Origin: Bacteroidales bacterium UBA1458
GTDB taxonomy: Bacteria; Bacteroidota; Bacteroidia; Bacteroidales; VadinHA17
Assembly (NCBI GenBank): GCA_002325785.1
Contig: DCSU01000047.1
Coordinates: 19,551-27,427 of the forward strand
Length of the DNA stretch: 7,877 bases
Direction of reading: 5' to 3'
Of the stretch, positions 1-6,925 are shown piece after piece. A program made the translations under genes and the position numbers. Below the pieces are notes generated by a model that was not told the origin of the DNA, did no database searches, and saw only the letters and a list, made by a program, of their open reading frames with translations. Numbering within the stretch: position 1 is the first letter of the stretch; each line of letters opens with the position of its first letter.

Positions 1-900
1 CGCTGAAAGACCGGGGTTGCCATCCGTTATGCCGACGGTACTGTAACCCAGTTCGGGATCATCGATCCAGATATGGACCGGGAAGAATGAGACAGAGAGC
101 ACTTCAGGCTGCTTCTCCATTTTCTTCATTGCTGCAAATATCTTGTTGAAAGGAGGCAGGAAGTCGATGTTGATGCCTCCACCCTTCAGCAGTTTCATCT
201 TGTTCACCACCATTACCGGTTCGATCTCTCCGAAGACGGTGCGGATCAGAATATCGCCCGCACGGAATGCCGTCTTGAAATGATCACGGTGCGGGTTGGT
301 ATGGTAACCCACGATGATATCGGCATTTTCAGCCCTTCGCTTTGTGACGTTGGCATGAAGGTCGAAGGTCACGGCTATGGGTACATCAGGGCCAATGGCT
401 TCCCTCAGAGCTGTTATCAGGTCGCCCTCAGGGTCGTACATCCCCTGTACGCCCATGGCTCCGTGAAGTGAAAGGTATATCCCGTCAACCTGCGGATGGC
501 TGGCTGCCGCCTCCAGAATGAGTTTCTTAATTTTGGCATAGAAGAGGCTGTCTACCGGTCCGCCCGACATTGACTTCGCCTGCAGAATGGGTATCGCTTT
601 TATTTTTCCCATGCCGCTCTTATCCACAGCAGAGAGGAAGCCTGCAAGCTGTTTGTCCTCCTCCATAGCGGGAGCCAGCACATCTTCCCCGAAGAAAAGA
701 TGGTCGGCCCTGAAGTTTACTTCCGTTGTGATAACAGGTGAAAAGCTGTTCACCTCATGCATGAACTCGGCAAAAAGTATTGTTTTCTGATCCTGCTGAT
801 CCATCAGATCCGGGGATGATGAGCATGATGACAGCATCGCCGACATTACAAGACCGAAAGCTGCTAAAATTGATCGGACGCGATAGTATTCTTCAATCAT
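1..900 (-). CDS. M81-family (MlrC-like) metallopeptidase, lipoprotein, 3' end outside window
   Basis: This is the first 300 codons of a zinc metallopeptidase-like protein of the MlrC/M81 family (N-terminal DUF1485 domain). The reading frame stays open from the ATG at 900-898 to the left edge. Family signatures appear in order: FMHEVNSFSP (residues 46-55), LSLHGAM (143-149), DLHAN (180-184) and YHTNPHRDH (199-207). Glu49, His146, Asp180 and His182 fit the metal-binding E...H...DxH pattern known for MlrC. Residues 1-26 look like a lipoprotein signal: a hydrophobic stretch, then LSSC with Cys26 as the lipidated residue. The protein would therefore act outside the cytoplasm, attached to a membrane, which is unusual for this family. 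MlrC itself cleaves linearised microcystin, but most homologues have unknown peptide or amide substrates, so no substrate is assigned. The C-terminal MlrC domain should lie beyond position 1. It is transcribed divergently from the other genes and is probably functionally separate from them. Confidence 0.9.
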   Translation of the reverse strand, partial: MIEEYYRVRSILAAFGLVMSAMLSSCSSSPDLMDQQDQKTILFAEFMHEVNSFSPVITTEVNFRADHLFFGEDVLAPAMEEDKQLAGFLSAVDKSGMGKIKAIPILQAKSMSGGPVDSLFYAKIKKLILEAAASHPQVDGIYLSLHGAMGVQGMYDPEGDLITALREAIGPDVPIAVTFDLHANVTKRRAENADIIVGYHTNPHRDHFKTAFRAGDILIRTVFGEIEPVMVVNKMKLLKGGGINIDFLPPFNKIFAAMKKMEKQPEVLSVSFFPVHIWIDDPELGYSTVGITDGNPGLSA

Positions 901-918
901 AATTGTATATATTTAAAA

Positions 919-947
919 CAAAAATAGAAAAATATAGATTGCCCGAA
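919..947 (-). promoter_or_regulatory. Candidate Bacteroidota-type promoter for the M81 lipoprotein gene
   Basis: Read on the minus strand, 926-919 is TATTTTTG, an exact match to the Bacteroidota -7 consensus TAnnTTTG. Seventeen bases upstream, 947-944 is TTCG, one mismatch from the -33 TTTG element. Transcription would start near 912, leaving a leader of only about 11 bases and no Shine-Dalgarno sequence. The surrounding DNA is very AT-rich, so a chance match is possible. No equally good promoter was found for the divergent gene at 1066; the nearest is AAGTTTTG at 956-963, with one mismatch and a poorly spaced -33 element. Confidence 0.4.
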
Positions 948-1065
948 TCTTAATAAAGTTTTGTTCTAAACCCAATTAACGCTGCTTTACGTAATAGATG
1001 CACAGAATGAAAGATGTTTTCTCACGGTGCAAATGCTGAATTGAAATTTTTCTTTAGCTGATTTT

Positions 1066-2415
1066 ATGTTTGAGTGGGTCAGGCACTGGCGATACGGTAA
1101 CCAGTACAGTTATGAAAAGTACTTCAGGCACAGCGACAGAAGGCCTGCAGGTAAATCCGGTATTATCCTTGCTGATCTGGGCATGCCTGAGGAATTTGAC
1201 CCGGGGTTCTATACCAAATTCATGGATCATGTTTTTGTCTATTCTCTTCCCGGACTCCTCCAGCCCCTTATTCTTGCAGACAGGGGAATTGCCCTTATTG
1301 ACCCGGCCAATCCTCTGGCGAAGGAAGAATTCAAACCCGCCAGGCTGGTTGACATGAACGGCTCATTTACAAACAGAAGCGGGAAGCCATATATTGAATG
1401 TGAAATCACGTGGCGTGCGCCCGGCATGAAAAAGAATCCTGCCGATCACGGTTATTTCCTTTATAAGGGAGACGGCAAAGGCGGTGCTCCTGATGTCTGC
1501 CAGAAGACTGCGGCAAAGGTGGCAGGGTGGTATTACGGTCATCTGCTGCCGGAGAAGAAGGTCGCCTGGGCATATCAATGTGCCCGGGTTTACGAAGATT
1601 CTGCCGCAGCTTTGAAAGCAAGGTTCCCTGACGCATCAATCCGTCATGCTCGATACATGTATAATGAATCTGTACGTCAGGCTGTTGAGGAGCTGCTGCA
1701 AGAAGAATGTGAAACAATAATTTACCAGTGTATCTGTAACCCGGTATACTCTGATTTTGAAGATTACTCGCTTGCAATACCCCTGGTTCACCAACTGGTG
1801 AAGGGCAGAGCAAAGGTCATCTGTGCAGACCAGCCCGGCAACCAGCCAGCCATGCGTGAAGCTTTCGCAAGACTGGCTCTGGATAATCTTTCCCGACTAC
1901 CCTCAGACACAAGCCTTCTTTTGATCCTCTCGAAACATGGCCATCCTTTCAGGAGGGAGACGCAGGATATGAGAGGGCACGAATACAGGCTCCCGCTGGA
2001 AAAAGCCATCCGGGAACTGATGAAAGACCGCATTGGCAGATGGGAACTGGTATGGAGCGATGATGAATTTGCAGATGAATACTGGGATCCGCGGAACAAA
2101 AAGTTCTCAACCTATGCAGCTTACCGGAAAGCGATTGAAGAAGGGTATGATTATGCGCTGGAGATACCTACAGATTTTATTGCAGAGAACACTGACCTGA
2201 TGTTTCTTCACGCGTTGAAGAAATTCAAGGCTTTCGCGGAGTTTACCCCAGATACTCCTGTGCCTTATCCTGACTGGGATAAACCTCTTGTCAGGATTTA
2301 CAAAGAAGGCAAAACAACGGGGATTTATGCCGGTTGTCCCGTAGGGCCATATCGCCCGTTAGTGGCCGAAGCAATAACAGCATCAGTCTCTGAAATACTT
2401 GAAAACCGCAAATGA
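1066..2415 (+). CDS. Divergent ferrochelatase-family (class II chelatase-like) protein
   Basis: 449 residues with the ferrochelatase two-half Rossmann-like layout. Near the N-terminus, GIILADLGMPE (32-42) matches the family's G-V-L-L-x-N-L-G-T-P strand-loop. CNPVYSDFEDYS (224-235) corresponds to the P-L-Y-P-x-Y-S region. SKHGHP (289-294) corresponds to the S-A-H motif, giving His291 as the metal-inserting histidine. IPTDFIAENTDL (367-378) corresponds to the segment carrying the second catalytic residue. In canonical ferrochelatases that position is Glu; by my alignment it is Asp377 here. The protein also has a basic/aromatic N-terminal extension of about 30 residues and is longer than bacterial HemH (about 310-350). 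The start is the first ATG after an in-frame stop at 1042-1044, and no Shine-Dalgarno sequence is present. It leads the operon, 18 bp before the next gene. Family membership is fairly secure. Whether it inserts iron into protoporphyrin, handles another metal or tetrapyrrole, or is non-catalytic cannot be told, so I give no hemH symbol. Confidence 0.8.
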   Translation: MFEWVRHWRYGNQYSYEKYFRHSDRRPAGKSGIILADLGMPEEFDPGFYTKFMDHVFVYSLPGLLQPLILADRGIALIDPANPLAKEEFKPARLVDMNGSFTNRSGKPYIECEITWRAPGMKKNPADHGYFLYKGDGKGGAPDVCQKTAAKVAGWYYGHLLPEKKVAWAYQCARVYEDSAAALKARFPDASIRHARYMYNESVRQAVEELLQEECETIIYQCICNPVYSDFEDYSLAIPLVHQLVKGRAKVICADQPGNQPAMREAFARLALDNLSRLPSDTSLLLILSKHGHPFRRETQDMRGHEYRLPLEKAIRELMKDRIGRWELVWSDDEFADEYWDPRNKKFSTYAAYRKAIEEGYDYALEIPTDFIAENTDLMFLHALKKFKAFAEFTPDTPVPYPDWDKPLVRIYKEGKTTGIYAGCPVGPYRPLVAEAITASVSEILENRK

Positions 2416-2433
2416 AATCAACTCCTAAGAAAT

Positions 2434-3057
2434 ATGAGAGCAAACAGGGATAATAGATCGCTACTGCTCAGGAGCTTGCCGGCAGTCTTTCTTTTCATGG
2501 TGACCGTAACACCACTGCAGGGACAGGGCGACTATCAATCGTTTTACGCCGGGAGCCTGAAGATAAATAACACCGGGATGTATGTCCTCGGAAGCTGGGC
2601 GCTGGCCAATATTGCCGTCGGGGCCTACGGGTGGGCCACGGCATCGGGTGAGATGAAGTATTTCGGGCAGATGAACCTCTTCTGGAATGTTATTAACCTT
2701 TCCATAGCAGGATTTGCCCTTTACGGCAATTATACCACTGACCTCTCAATGATGAAAGGGCAGGAATTACTGGGGAAACACCTGAAAACGGAAAATATCC
2801 TTCTGATCAACTCCGCCCTGGATGTCGGATATATGGGTGCAGGTTTACTGTTACGGCATCTTTCGCCGGGCTCGGCAAAAAGGGGGGATCTGCTTAAAGG
2901 ATACGGAAATTCCGTAATAATGCAAGGAGCCTTCCTCCTTGTTTTTGACCTGGTTATGTATGGAATCATGAGGGATTACAGAATGGATTTCCTGGAGGGA
3001 ATCAACATGGCTGTCTCCACGGAATCAATTATGGTTGGCCTGCGTATAAACCTTTAG
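2434..3057 (+). CDS. Small multi-pass membrane protein of unknown function
   Basis: 207 residues. A basic N-terminus (MRANRDNRS) is followed by a hydrophobic segment (about 11-29) ending in LQGQG, which reads as a Sec signal peptide cleaved near residue 30 or as a first membrane anchor. Four further hydrophobic segments lie at roughly 48-68, 80-99, 122-140 and 160-179, the first containing SWALANIAVGAYGW. The C-terminus is amphipathic and ends GLRINL. I recall similar Bacteroidota proteins grouped as DUF6992, but I cannot confirm this and no function is known to me. No catalytic motif is visible. The gene starts 18 bp after the ferrochelatase-like gene and ends 15 bp before the SDR gene, so it is almost certainly co-transcribed with both. 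The signal peptide, if cleaved, would leave a four-helix inner-membrane protein; a partner or scaffold role is only a guess. An SD sequence is absent; the upstream spacer is A-rich. Confidence 0.83.
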   Translation: MRANRDNRSLLLRSLPAVFLFMVTVTPLQGQGDYQSFYAGSLKINNTGMYVLGSWALANIAVGAYGWATASGEMKYFGQMNLFWNVINLSIAGFALYGNYTTDLSMMKGQELLGKHLKTENILLINSALDVGYMGAGLLLRHLSPGSAKRGDLLKGYGNSVIMQGAFLLVFDLVMYGIMRDYRMDFLEGINMAVSTESIMVGLRINL

Positions 3058-3072
3058 AAAGAAAACCTGAAA

Positions 3073-4491
3073 ATGAAAATACTGCTCACCGGTGCAACCG
3101 GTTATATTGCCAAGAGGCTGCTTCCGGCTCTGCTTGCCGACGGGCATGATGTAGTATGCTGTGTCCGTGACGCCAACAGGTTTGACACAGCAAAATTCGG
3201 CGGGGAACGGTTGAGCGTGATTACGGCCAATTTTCTTGACAGAAGCTCTCTGTCCACCATCCCTGATGATATTGATGCCGCCTACTATCTTATTCATTCC
3301 ATGTCAACTTCAGTCGGCAGTTTCGAAGTTATGGAGAAAGAGTCAGCGATCAATTTCAGGGAGAGGCTGAACGAGACACTGGTCAGGCAGGTGATCTATC
3401 TGGGCGGGATAATCAACACTGAGAGTTTGTCAAAACACCTCGGCTCACGAAAGGCAGTAGAGGAGGAGCTTGCAAAAGGCAAATGGCATTTGACCACTCT
3501 CCGGGCTGGTATCATTCTCGGGTCAGGGAGTGCATCGTTTGAGATAATCAGGGACCTGGTGGAGAAGCTGCCTATGATGGTGGCGCCACGCTGGCTGAAT
3601 ACGAAATCACAACCCATAGCAGTACGTAACGTGGTTGAATACCTCAGCGGCGTGCTGATGCGAGAAGATACCTTCGACAGTAACTACGACATCGGCGGTC
3701 CGGATATCCTGACTTACAAGGAGATGCTACTCAGGTTCGCCTCTGTGAGGAATCTGAAGCGAAAAGTATGGGTAGTGCCGGTAATGACCCCTAAGCTCTC
3801 CTCCTACTGGCTCTATTTTGTCACTTCAACATCATATAAGCTGGCTGTCAATCTTGTTGACAGCATGAAGGTAGAGGTGATATGCAGGGAGAATGACCTG
3901 CACCAGAGACTGGGTATCAGGCTGCTCAGCTTTGACGAGGCTGTCCGGAGCGCCTTTAACAGGATTGAGCACCAGGAGGTTTATTCAAGCTGGACCGATG
4001 CGCTTTCAGGGCCGCTGCTGGAGAAGGGACTGACAGATCTGGTTAAGGTTCCGACATTCGGCTGTTTTCATGACATCAGGAAAAGAAAGGTAACCGACGA
4101 GAATACGGTGCTTAACAGGTTATGGGCAATAGGTGGCAATACAGGCTGGTACTATGCGAACTGGCTCTGGGGCATAAGGGGCTTCCTTGACAAGCTGTCC
4201 GGCGGGGTGGGTCTGCGAAGAGGCAGAAAGAATGACACGGATATCTCACCGGGTGATGCACTTGACTTCTGGAGGGTCCTCTATGCTGACCGCGATGCAA
4301 AGAGACTGCTGCTCTATGCCGAGATGAAGCTCCCCGGAGAGGCCTGGCTGGAGTTCCGGATAGAAAACGAGACGCTGATCCAGACAGCTACCTTCAGACC
4401 ACTGGGCCTGAAAGGGAGGCTTTACTGGTACTCCGTGATGCCGCTGCATGAAGTGGTATTCAGAGGAATGATTAAGCGCCTGACAAGCTGA
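3073..4491 (+). CDS. Atypical SDR (NAD(P)-binding) with C-terminal DUF2867 domain, YbjT-like
   Basis: 472 residues, close to the length of E. coli YbjT (about 476), with the same two-part architecture. The N-terminal Rossmann domain begins at residue 1 with LLTGATGYIAKRLLP, a GxxGxxA version of the dinucleotide-binding loop (Gly7, Gly10, Ala13). YYLIHSM (71-77) and VIYLGGI (107-113) are the strand ends typical of the complex/atypical SDR group. The classical YxxxK catalytic pair is not seen, as is usual for this subgroup. LRAGIILGSGSASFE (143-157), then PIAVRNVVEYL (181-191), match the substrate-side half. From about 325 to the end is a DUF2867 domain, including ALDFWRVLYAD (396-406), LPGEAWLEF (420-428) and ATFRPLGLKGRLYWY (439-453). 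DUF2867 has no firm biochemical role; in some SDR fusions it may shape a ligand pocket. The protein looks intact and cytosolic or membrane-associated. It follows the upstream membrane protein by 15 bp and is separated by 106 bp from the phosphotransferase gene. Confidence 0.92.
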   Translation: MKILLTGATGYIAKRLLPALLADGHDVVCCVRDANRFDTAKFGGERLSVITANFLDRSSLSTIPDDIDAAYYLIHSMSTSVGSFEVMEKESAINFRERLNETLVRQVIYLGGIINTESLSKHLGSRKAVEEELAKGKWHLTTLRAGIILGSGSASFEIIRDLVEKLPMMVAPRWLNTKSQPIAVRNVVEYLSGVLMREDTFDSNYDIGGPDILTYKEMLLRFASVRNLKRKVWVVPVMTPKLSSYWLYFVTSTSYKLAVNLVDSMKVEVICRENDLHQRLGIRLLSFDEAVRSAFNRIEHQEVYSSWTDALSGPLLEKGLTDLVKVPTFGCFHDIRKRKVTDENTVLNRLWAIGGNTGWYYANWLWGIRGFLDKLSGGVGLRRGRKNDTDISPGDALDFWRVLYADRDAKRLLLYAEMKLPGEAWLEFRIENETLIQTATFRPLGLKGRLYWYSVMPLHEVVFRGMIKRLTS

Positions 4492-4523
4492 GAGTGTAGC
4501 AAAAAATGATATATCTGACTTTA

Positions 4524-4556
4524 TTCGAGGGTTCTGAGTAACAAAAAGTATTTTTC
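4524..4556 (+). promoter_or_regulatory. Weak candidate internal promoter ahead of the phosphotransferase gene
   Basis: The 106-bp gap between the SDR and the phosphotransferase gene is the only sizeable break in the operon. It contains TATTTTTC at 4549-4556, one mismatch from the Bacteroidota TAnnTTTG -7 element, and TTCG at 4524-4527, one mismatch from the -33 TTTG, with 21 bp between them. If real, it would let the last three coupled genes be expressed separately, with transcription starting near 4563. Both boxes are imperfect and no terminator for the upstream genes was found, so read-through is at least as likely. Confidence 0.22.
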
Positions 4557-4597
4557 ACGACTGACTAACCAAACCCGCAATAACAGCTGAAAACATA

Positions 4598-6925
4598 ATG
4601 AAGCAACAGCCACTTATCAAAAAACTGAGAGCGGGACTCAAGGCGGATGAGACAGGGAACAAAGCCAACTCATTGATCTTCCTCCATCATTACGGGTTCA
4701 GAATACCTTTGACATTCCTGGTCACCACCAGCGCCCATGCAATGTACCTGGCAAAGGATAGATCATTGCTGGAAAACCTGGGGAGGGAACTTGAAACCCT
4801 TCCTGACAGCATATGGGCAGTGCGATCATCAACCACAGCCGAGGACTCAAGTGAGTTCAGCTTTGCAGGGCAGTTTCAGACTTTCATCAATGTAACCGGC
4901 AAGGAAAAGATTCTTGACGCCGTTGTTAAAGTCTGGGAGTCGGCCTCAATGCTGAATGACAATGACTACGTAAAAAAAACAGGAGTGTCAGGTGTCAGGT
5001 GCGGGGTCATTATACAGGAGATGATCCCTGCCCGCCTTGCTGGCGTCAGCTTTAGCAGGAACCCCGTCACGAACCAAAATGAGACGGTCATTGAGGCCGT
5101 AGAGGGTGCCGGGGAAGAGCTCGTACAGAAGGGTATCACCCCTATGCGCTGGAGGATCAGGAAGGATACCGTTTCAGAGGGAAACGAGCATTACGGGCTG
5201 TTTCATATCATCAGGAAAGTAGCTGCCGATACGGTCAGACTAAGGCGCTACTACGGACAGCACATAGATATTGAATGGGTTTACGACGGCAACCAGCTCT
5301 ACTATCTCCAGTTAAGGCAGATAACAGCAAGACGTGATATCCAGATATATTCCAGCAAGATGGCCAAAGAGATGTTGCCCGGACAGGTCAAGCCACTGGT
5401 ATGGTCAGTGAATATCCCGATGGTTAACAGCACCTGGATAGGCCTGCTGGAAGAGATAACCGGTCCGCTTGACACCAGGCCTGAAGATCTGGCCAAACCT
5501 TTTTATTACCAGGCATATTTTAATATAGCGGTGCTGGGAAAGATTCTCAGCCGGTTCGGGATGCCGCCCGACAGTCTCGAAAAATTCATGACCGGCAGTG
5601 AGAGCGGCGGTCACTCCTTCAGGCCAGGCCTAAAGACCCTCAGGCACACTTTCAGGATAATCAGGTTCCTCAGGTCGAAGATGGCTTTTGAAAAGACCTT
5701 CCTTAGGGAGTATGATCCGCTGAAAACTCACTGTCGCAACTATGCACGCAAAATAGAAGAGGATTTCAGCATTGAAACTTATGACAGTCTGTACTCAGGG
5801 CTCTTTGAAACAGGACGCAGGCTTGCCTACCTGAATATCATCACTCCTATGCTGACGACTATGTATCACAAGGGTCTCAGGAAGAAACTTAATAAGGCAG
5901 GGCTTGATTATGATTTCCTGGATTTCAGGAAGGATTTTCCGCAGTTGAGGGATTTTGAACCCCTCCCTCTTCTGCAGGAGTTGAAGGAAGGGATAGAGGC
6001 ATTGTCCCCGGGAGTAAGGGAGAAATGTGTCACCATGGCTGCACTGAGGCAACTCCCGGAGGCAAAAGAAATCTGCAGGAAAGCAGATCATTTCATGGAT
6101 CTTTTCGGGCATCTCAGTGAGAGCGGCACTGACCTCTCCTACACAAAATGGGAGGAAGACCAGGAAGCTGTCTTCAGGATGATCCTTGCCACTGACGGAG
6201 AAAATAGGAGCCGTGATCTCTATTCGCTTGACAGCGCCAGGGAGAGAGGTGCAAAGGTATCCCGGTCATTGAGAAAAGCTTATCTCAGGGCAGGGAGGTT
6301 CAAGGTCTACCGTGAGCAGATAAGCTCGCTTTACATTTATGGATACGGATTATTCCGCAGACTGTTCCTGTTGGCCGGTAAGGAGATGGTAACCAGAAGC
6401 ATACTGGACAAAGTCGATGACATTTTTTATCTTACCAGCGATGAAATTAAAGCGATATTTGAAACCCGTAACAGTGCCAGTGATAAAGACTACCGGGCTA
6501 TTACCTGCAACCGGAGGCGCGAGATGGAGGAGACTAAGGATATTGTTCTTCCCGTTGTGATCTACGGTGAAGAGGCTCCGTTACCCGAGACGGGAAAGAG
6601 CAGGAATCAATCAGGCACAGGCACATCACAGGGCAGCTATACCGGGATCACCAGGGTTGTGAAGAGCGTGCGGGATTTTGAAGGAGTAAAGAAGGGCGAT
6701 GTGGTTCTGATACCTTTTTCGGATGTGAGCTGGACTCCCGTTCTTGCAAAGGCAGGAGCCATTGTGTCAGAGACCGGGGGAATGCTCTCGCACTGTTCAA
6801 TAATAGCCAGGGAGATGGGTATTCCTGCAATGGTTTCGGTACCAAATGCCTGCGCCATTGGTAGCGGTCTGACAGTAACGGTTAACGGATCAAACGGTAT
6901 TCTTACGGTTCACGATTATGAATGA
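4598..6925 (+). CDS. ATP-dependent dikinase-type phosphotransferase (rifampicin-phosphotransferase / PEP-synthase-like)
   Basis: 775 residues in three domains. First, an N-terminal PPDK_N/PEP-synthase ATP-grasp domain (about 1-245): AVRSSTTAEDSSEFSFAGQ (74-92, with Arg76 as the expected ATP-phosphate ligand), GVSFSRNP (149-156), DIEWVYDGNQLYYLQLRQIT (224-243). Second, a helical central domain (about 250-670) resembling the rifampicin-binding domain of RPH, with KPLVWS (265-270), FGHLSESGTDLS (503-514) followed by KWEED, and DDIFYLTSDEI (607-617). Third, a C-terminal swivelling phosphohistidine domain (about 678-771), GGMLSHCSIIAREMGIPAM (727-745), with His732 as the phospho-carrier. The order ATP-central-His and the absence of a PEP-binding TIM barrel fit RPH-type enzymes rather than true PEP synthase, so the acceptor is probably a hydroxyl on a small molecule bound by the central domain. 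The acceptor is unknown; calling it antibiotic resistance would be unsupported, since the RPH-type FGHRxPxExDL motif is altered to FGHLSESGTDL. Its stop overlaps the next start by 8 bp. Confidence 0.9.
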   Translation: MKQQPLIKKLRAGLKADETGNKANSLIFLHHYGFRIPLTFLVTTSAHAMYLAKDRSLLENLGRELETLPDSIWAVRSSTTAEDSSEFSFAGQFQTFINVTGKEKILDAVVKVWESASMLNDNDYVKKTGVSGVRCGVIIQEMIPARLAGVSFSRNPVTNQNETVIEAVEGAGEELVQKGITPMRWRIRKDTVSEGNEHYGLFHIIRKVAADTVRLRRYYGQHIDIEWVYDGNQLYYLQLRQITARRDIQIYSSKMAKEMLPGQVKPLVWSVNIPMVNSTWIGLLEEITGPLDTRPEDLAKPFYYQAYFNIAVLGKILSRFGMPPDSLEKFMTGSESGGHSFRPGLKTLRHTFRIIRFLRSKMAFEKTFLREYDPLKTHCRNYARKIEEDFSIETYDSLYSGLFETGRRLAYLNIITPMLTTMYHKGLRKKLNKAGLDYDFLDFRKDFPQLRDFEPLPLLQELKEGIEALSPGVREKCVTMAALRQLPEAKEICRKADHFMDLFGHLSESGTDLSYTKWEEDQEAVFRMILATDGENRSRDLYSLDSARERGAKVSRSLRKAYLRAGRFKVYREQISSLYIYGYGLFRRLFLLAGKEMVTRSILDKVDDIFYLTSDEIKAIFETRNSASDKDYRAITCNRRREMEETKDIVLPVVIYGEEAPLPETGKSRNQSGTGTSQGSYTGITRVVKSVRDFEGVKKGDVVLIPFSDVSWTPVLAKAGAIVSETGGMLSHCSIIAREMGIPAMVSVPNACAIGSGLTVTVNGSNGILTVHDYE

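Noticed and set aside
280..790. Two plus-strand open frames of 63 and 67 codons (280-471, 587-790)
   Set aside because: They lie antisense to the M81 peptidase gene, whose frame is open throughout and has clear family motifs; their translations resemble nothing.
998..1039. A 13-codon open frame (MHRMKDVFSRCKC) in the leader of the chelatase-like gene, a possible leader peptide
   Set aside because: It has no ribosome-binding site, no run of regulatory codons and no adjacent attenuator hairpin; short frames like this are expected by chance.
1239..2099. Minus-strand open frames across the chelatase-like gene (up to 135 codons)
   Set aside because: They are shadows of a clearly coding plus-strand frame, and their translations show no domain or start signal.
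4487..4506. Possible terminator after the SDR gene (GCT...AGC with following A run)
   Set aside because: The stem is only 3-4 bp and it is followed by A rather than T residues on the coding strand.
4543..4555. AAAAA-GTA-TTTTT inverted repeat as a terminator or operator
   Set aside because: The arms are only A/T pairs with a 3-base loop, too unstable for a terminator, and the run of T is better read as part of a weak -7 box.
4598..6925. True phosphoenolpyruvate synthase or pyruvate phosphate dikinase
   Set aside because: The phosphohistidine domain is at the C-terminus and there is no PEP/pyruvate-binding TIM barrel; the central domain resembles the RPH type.
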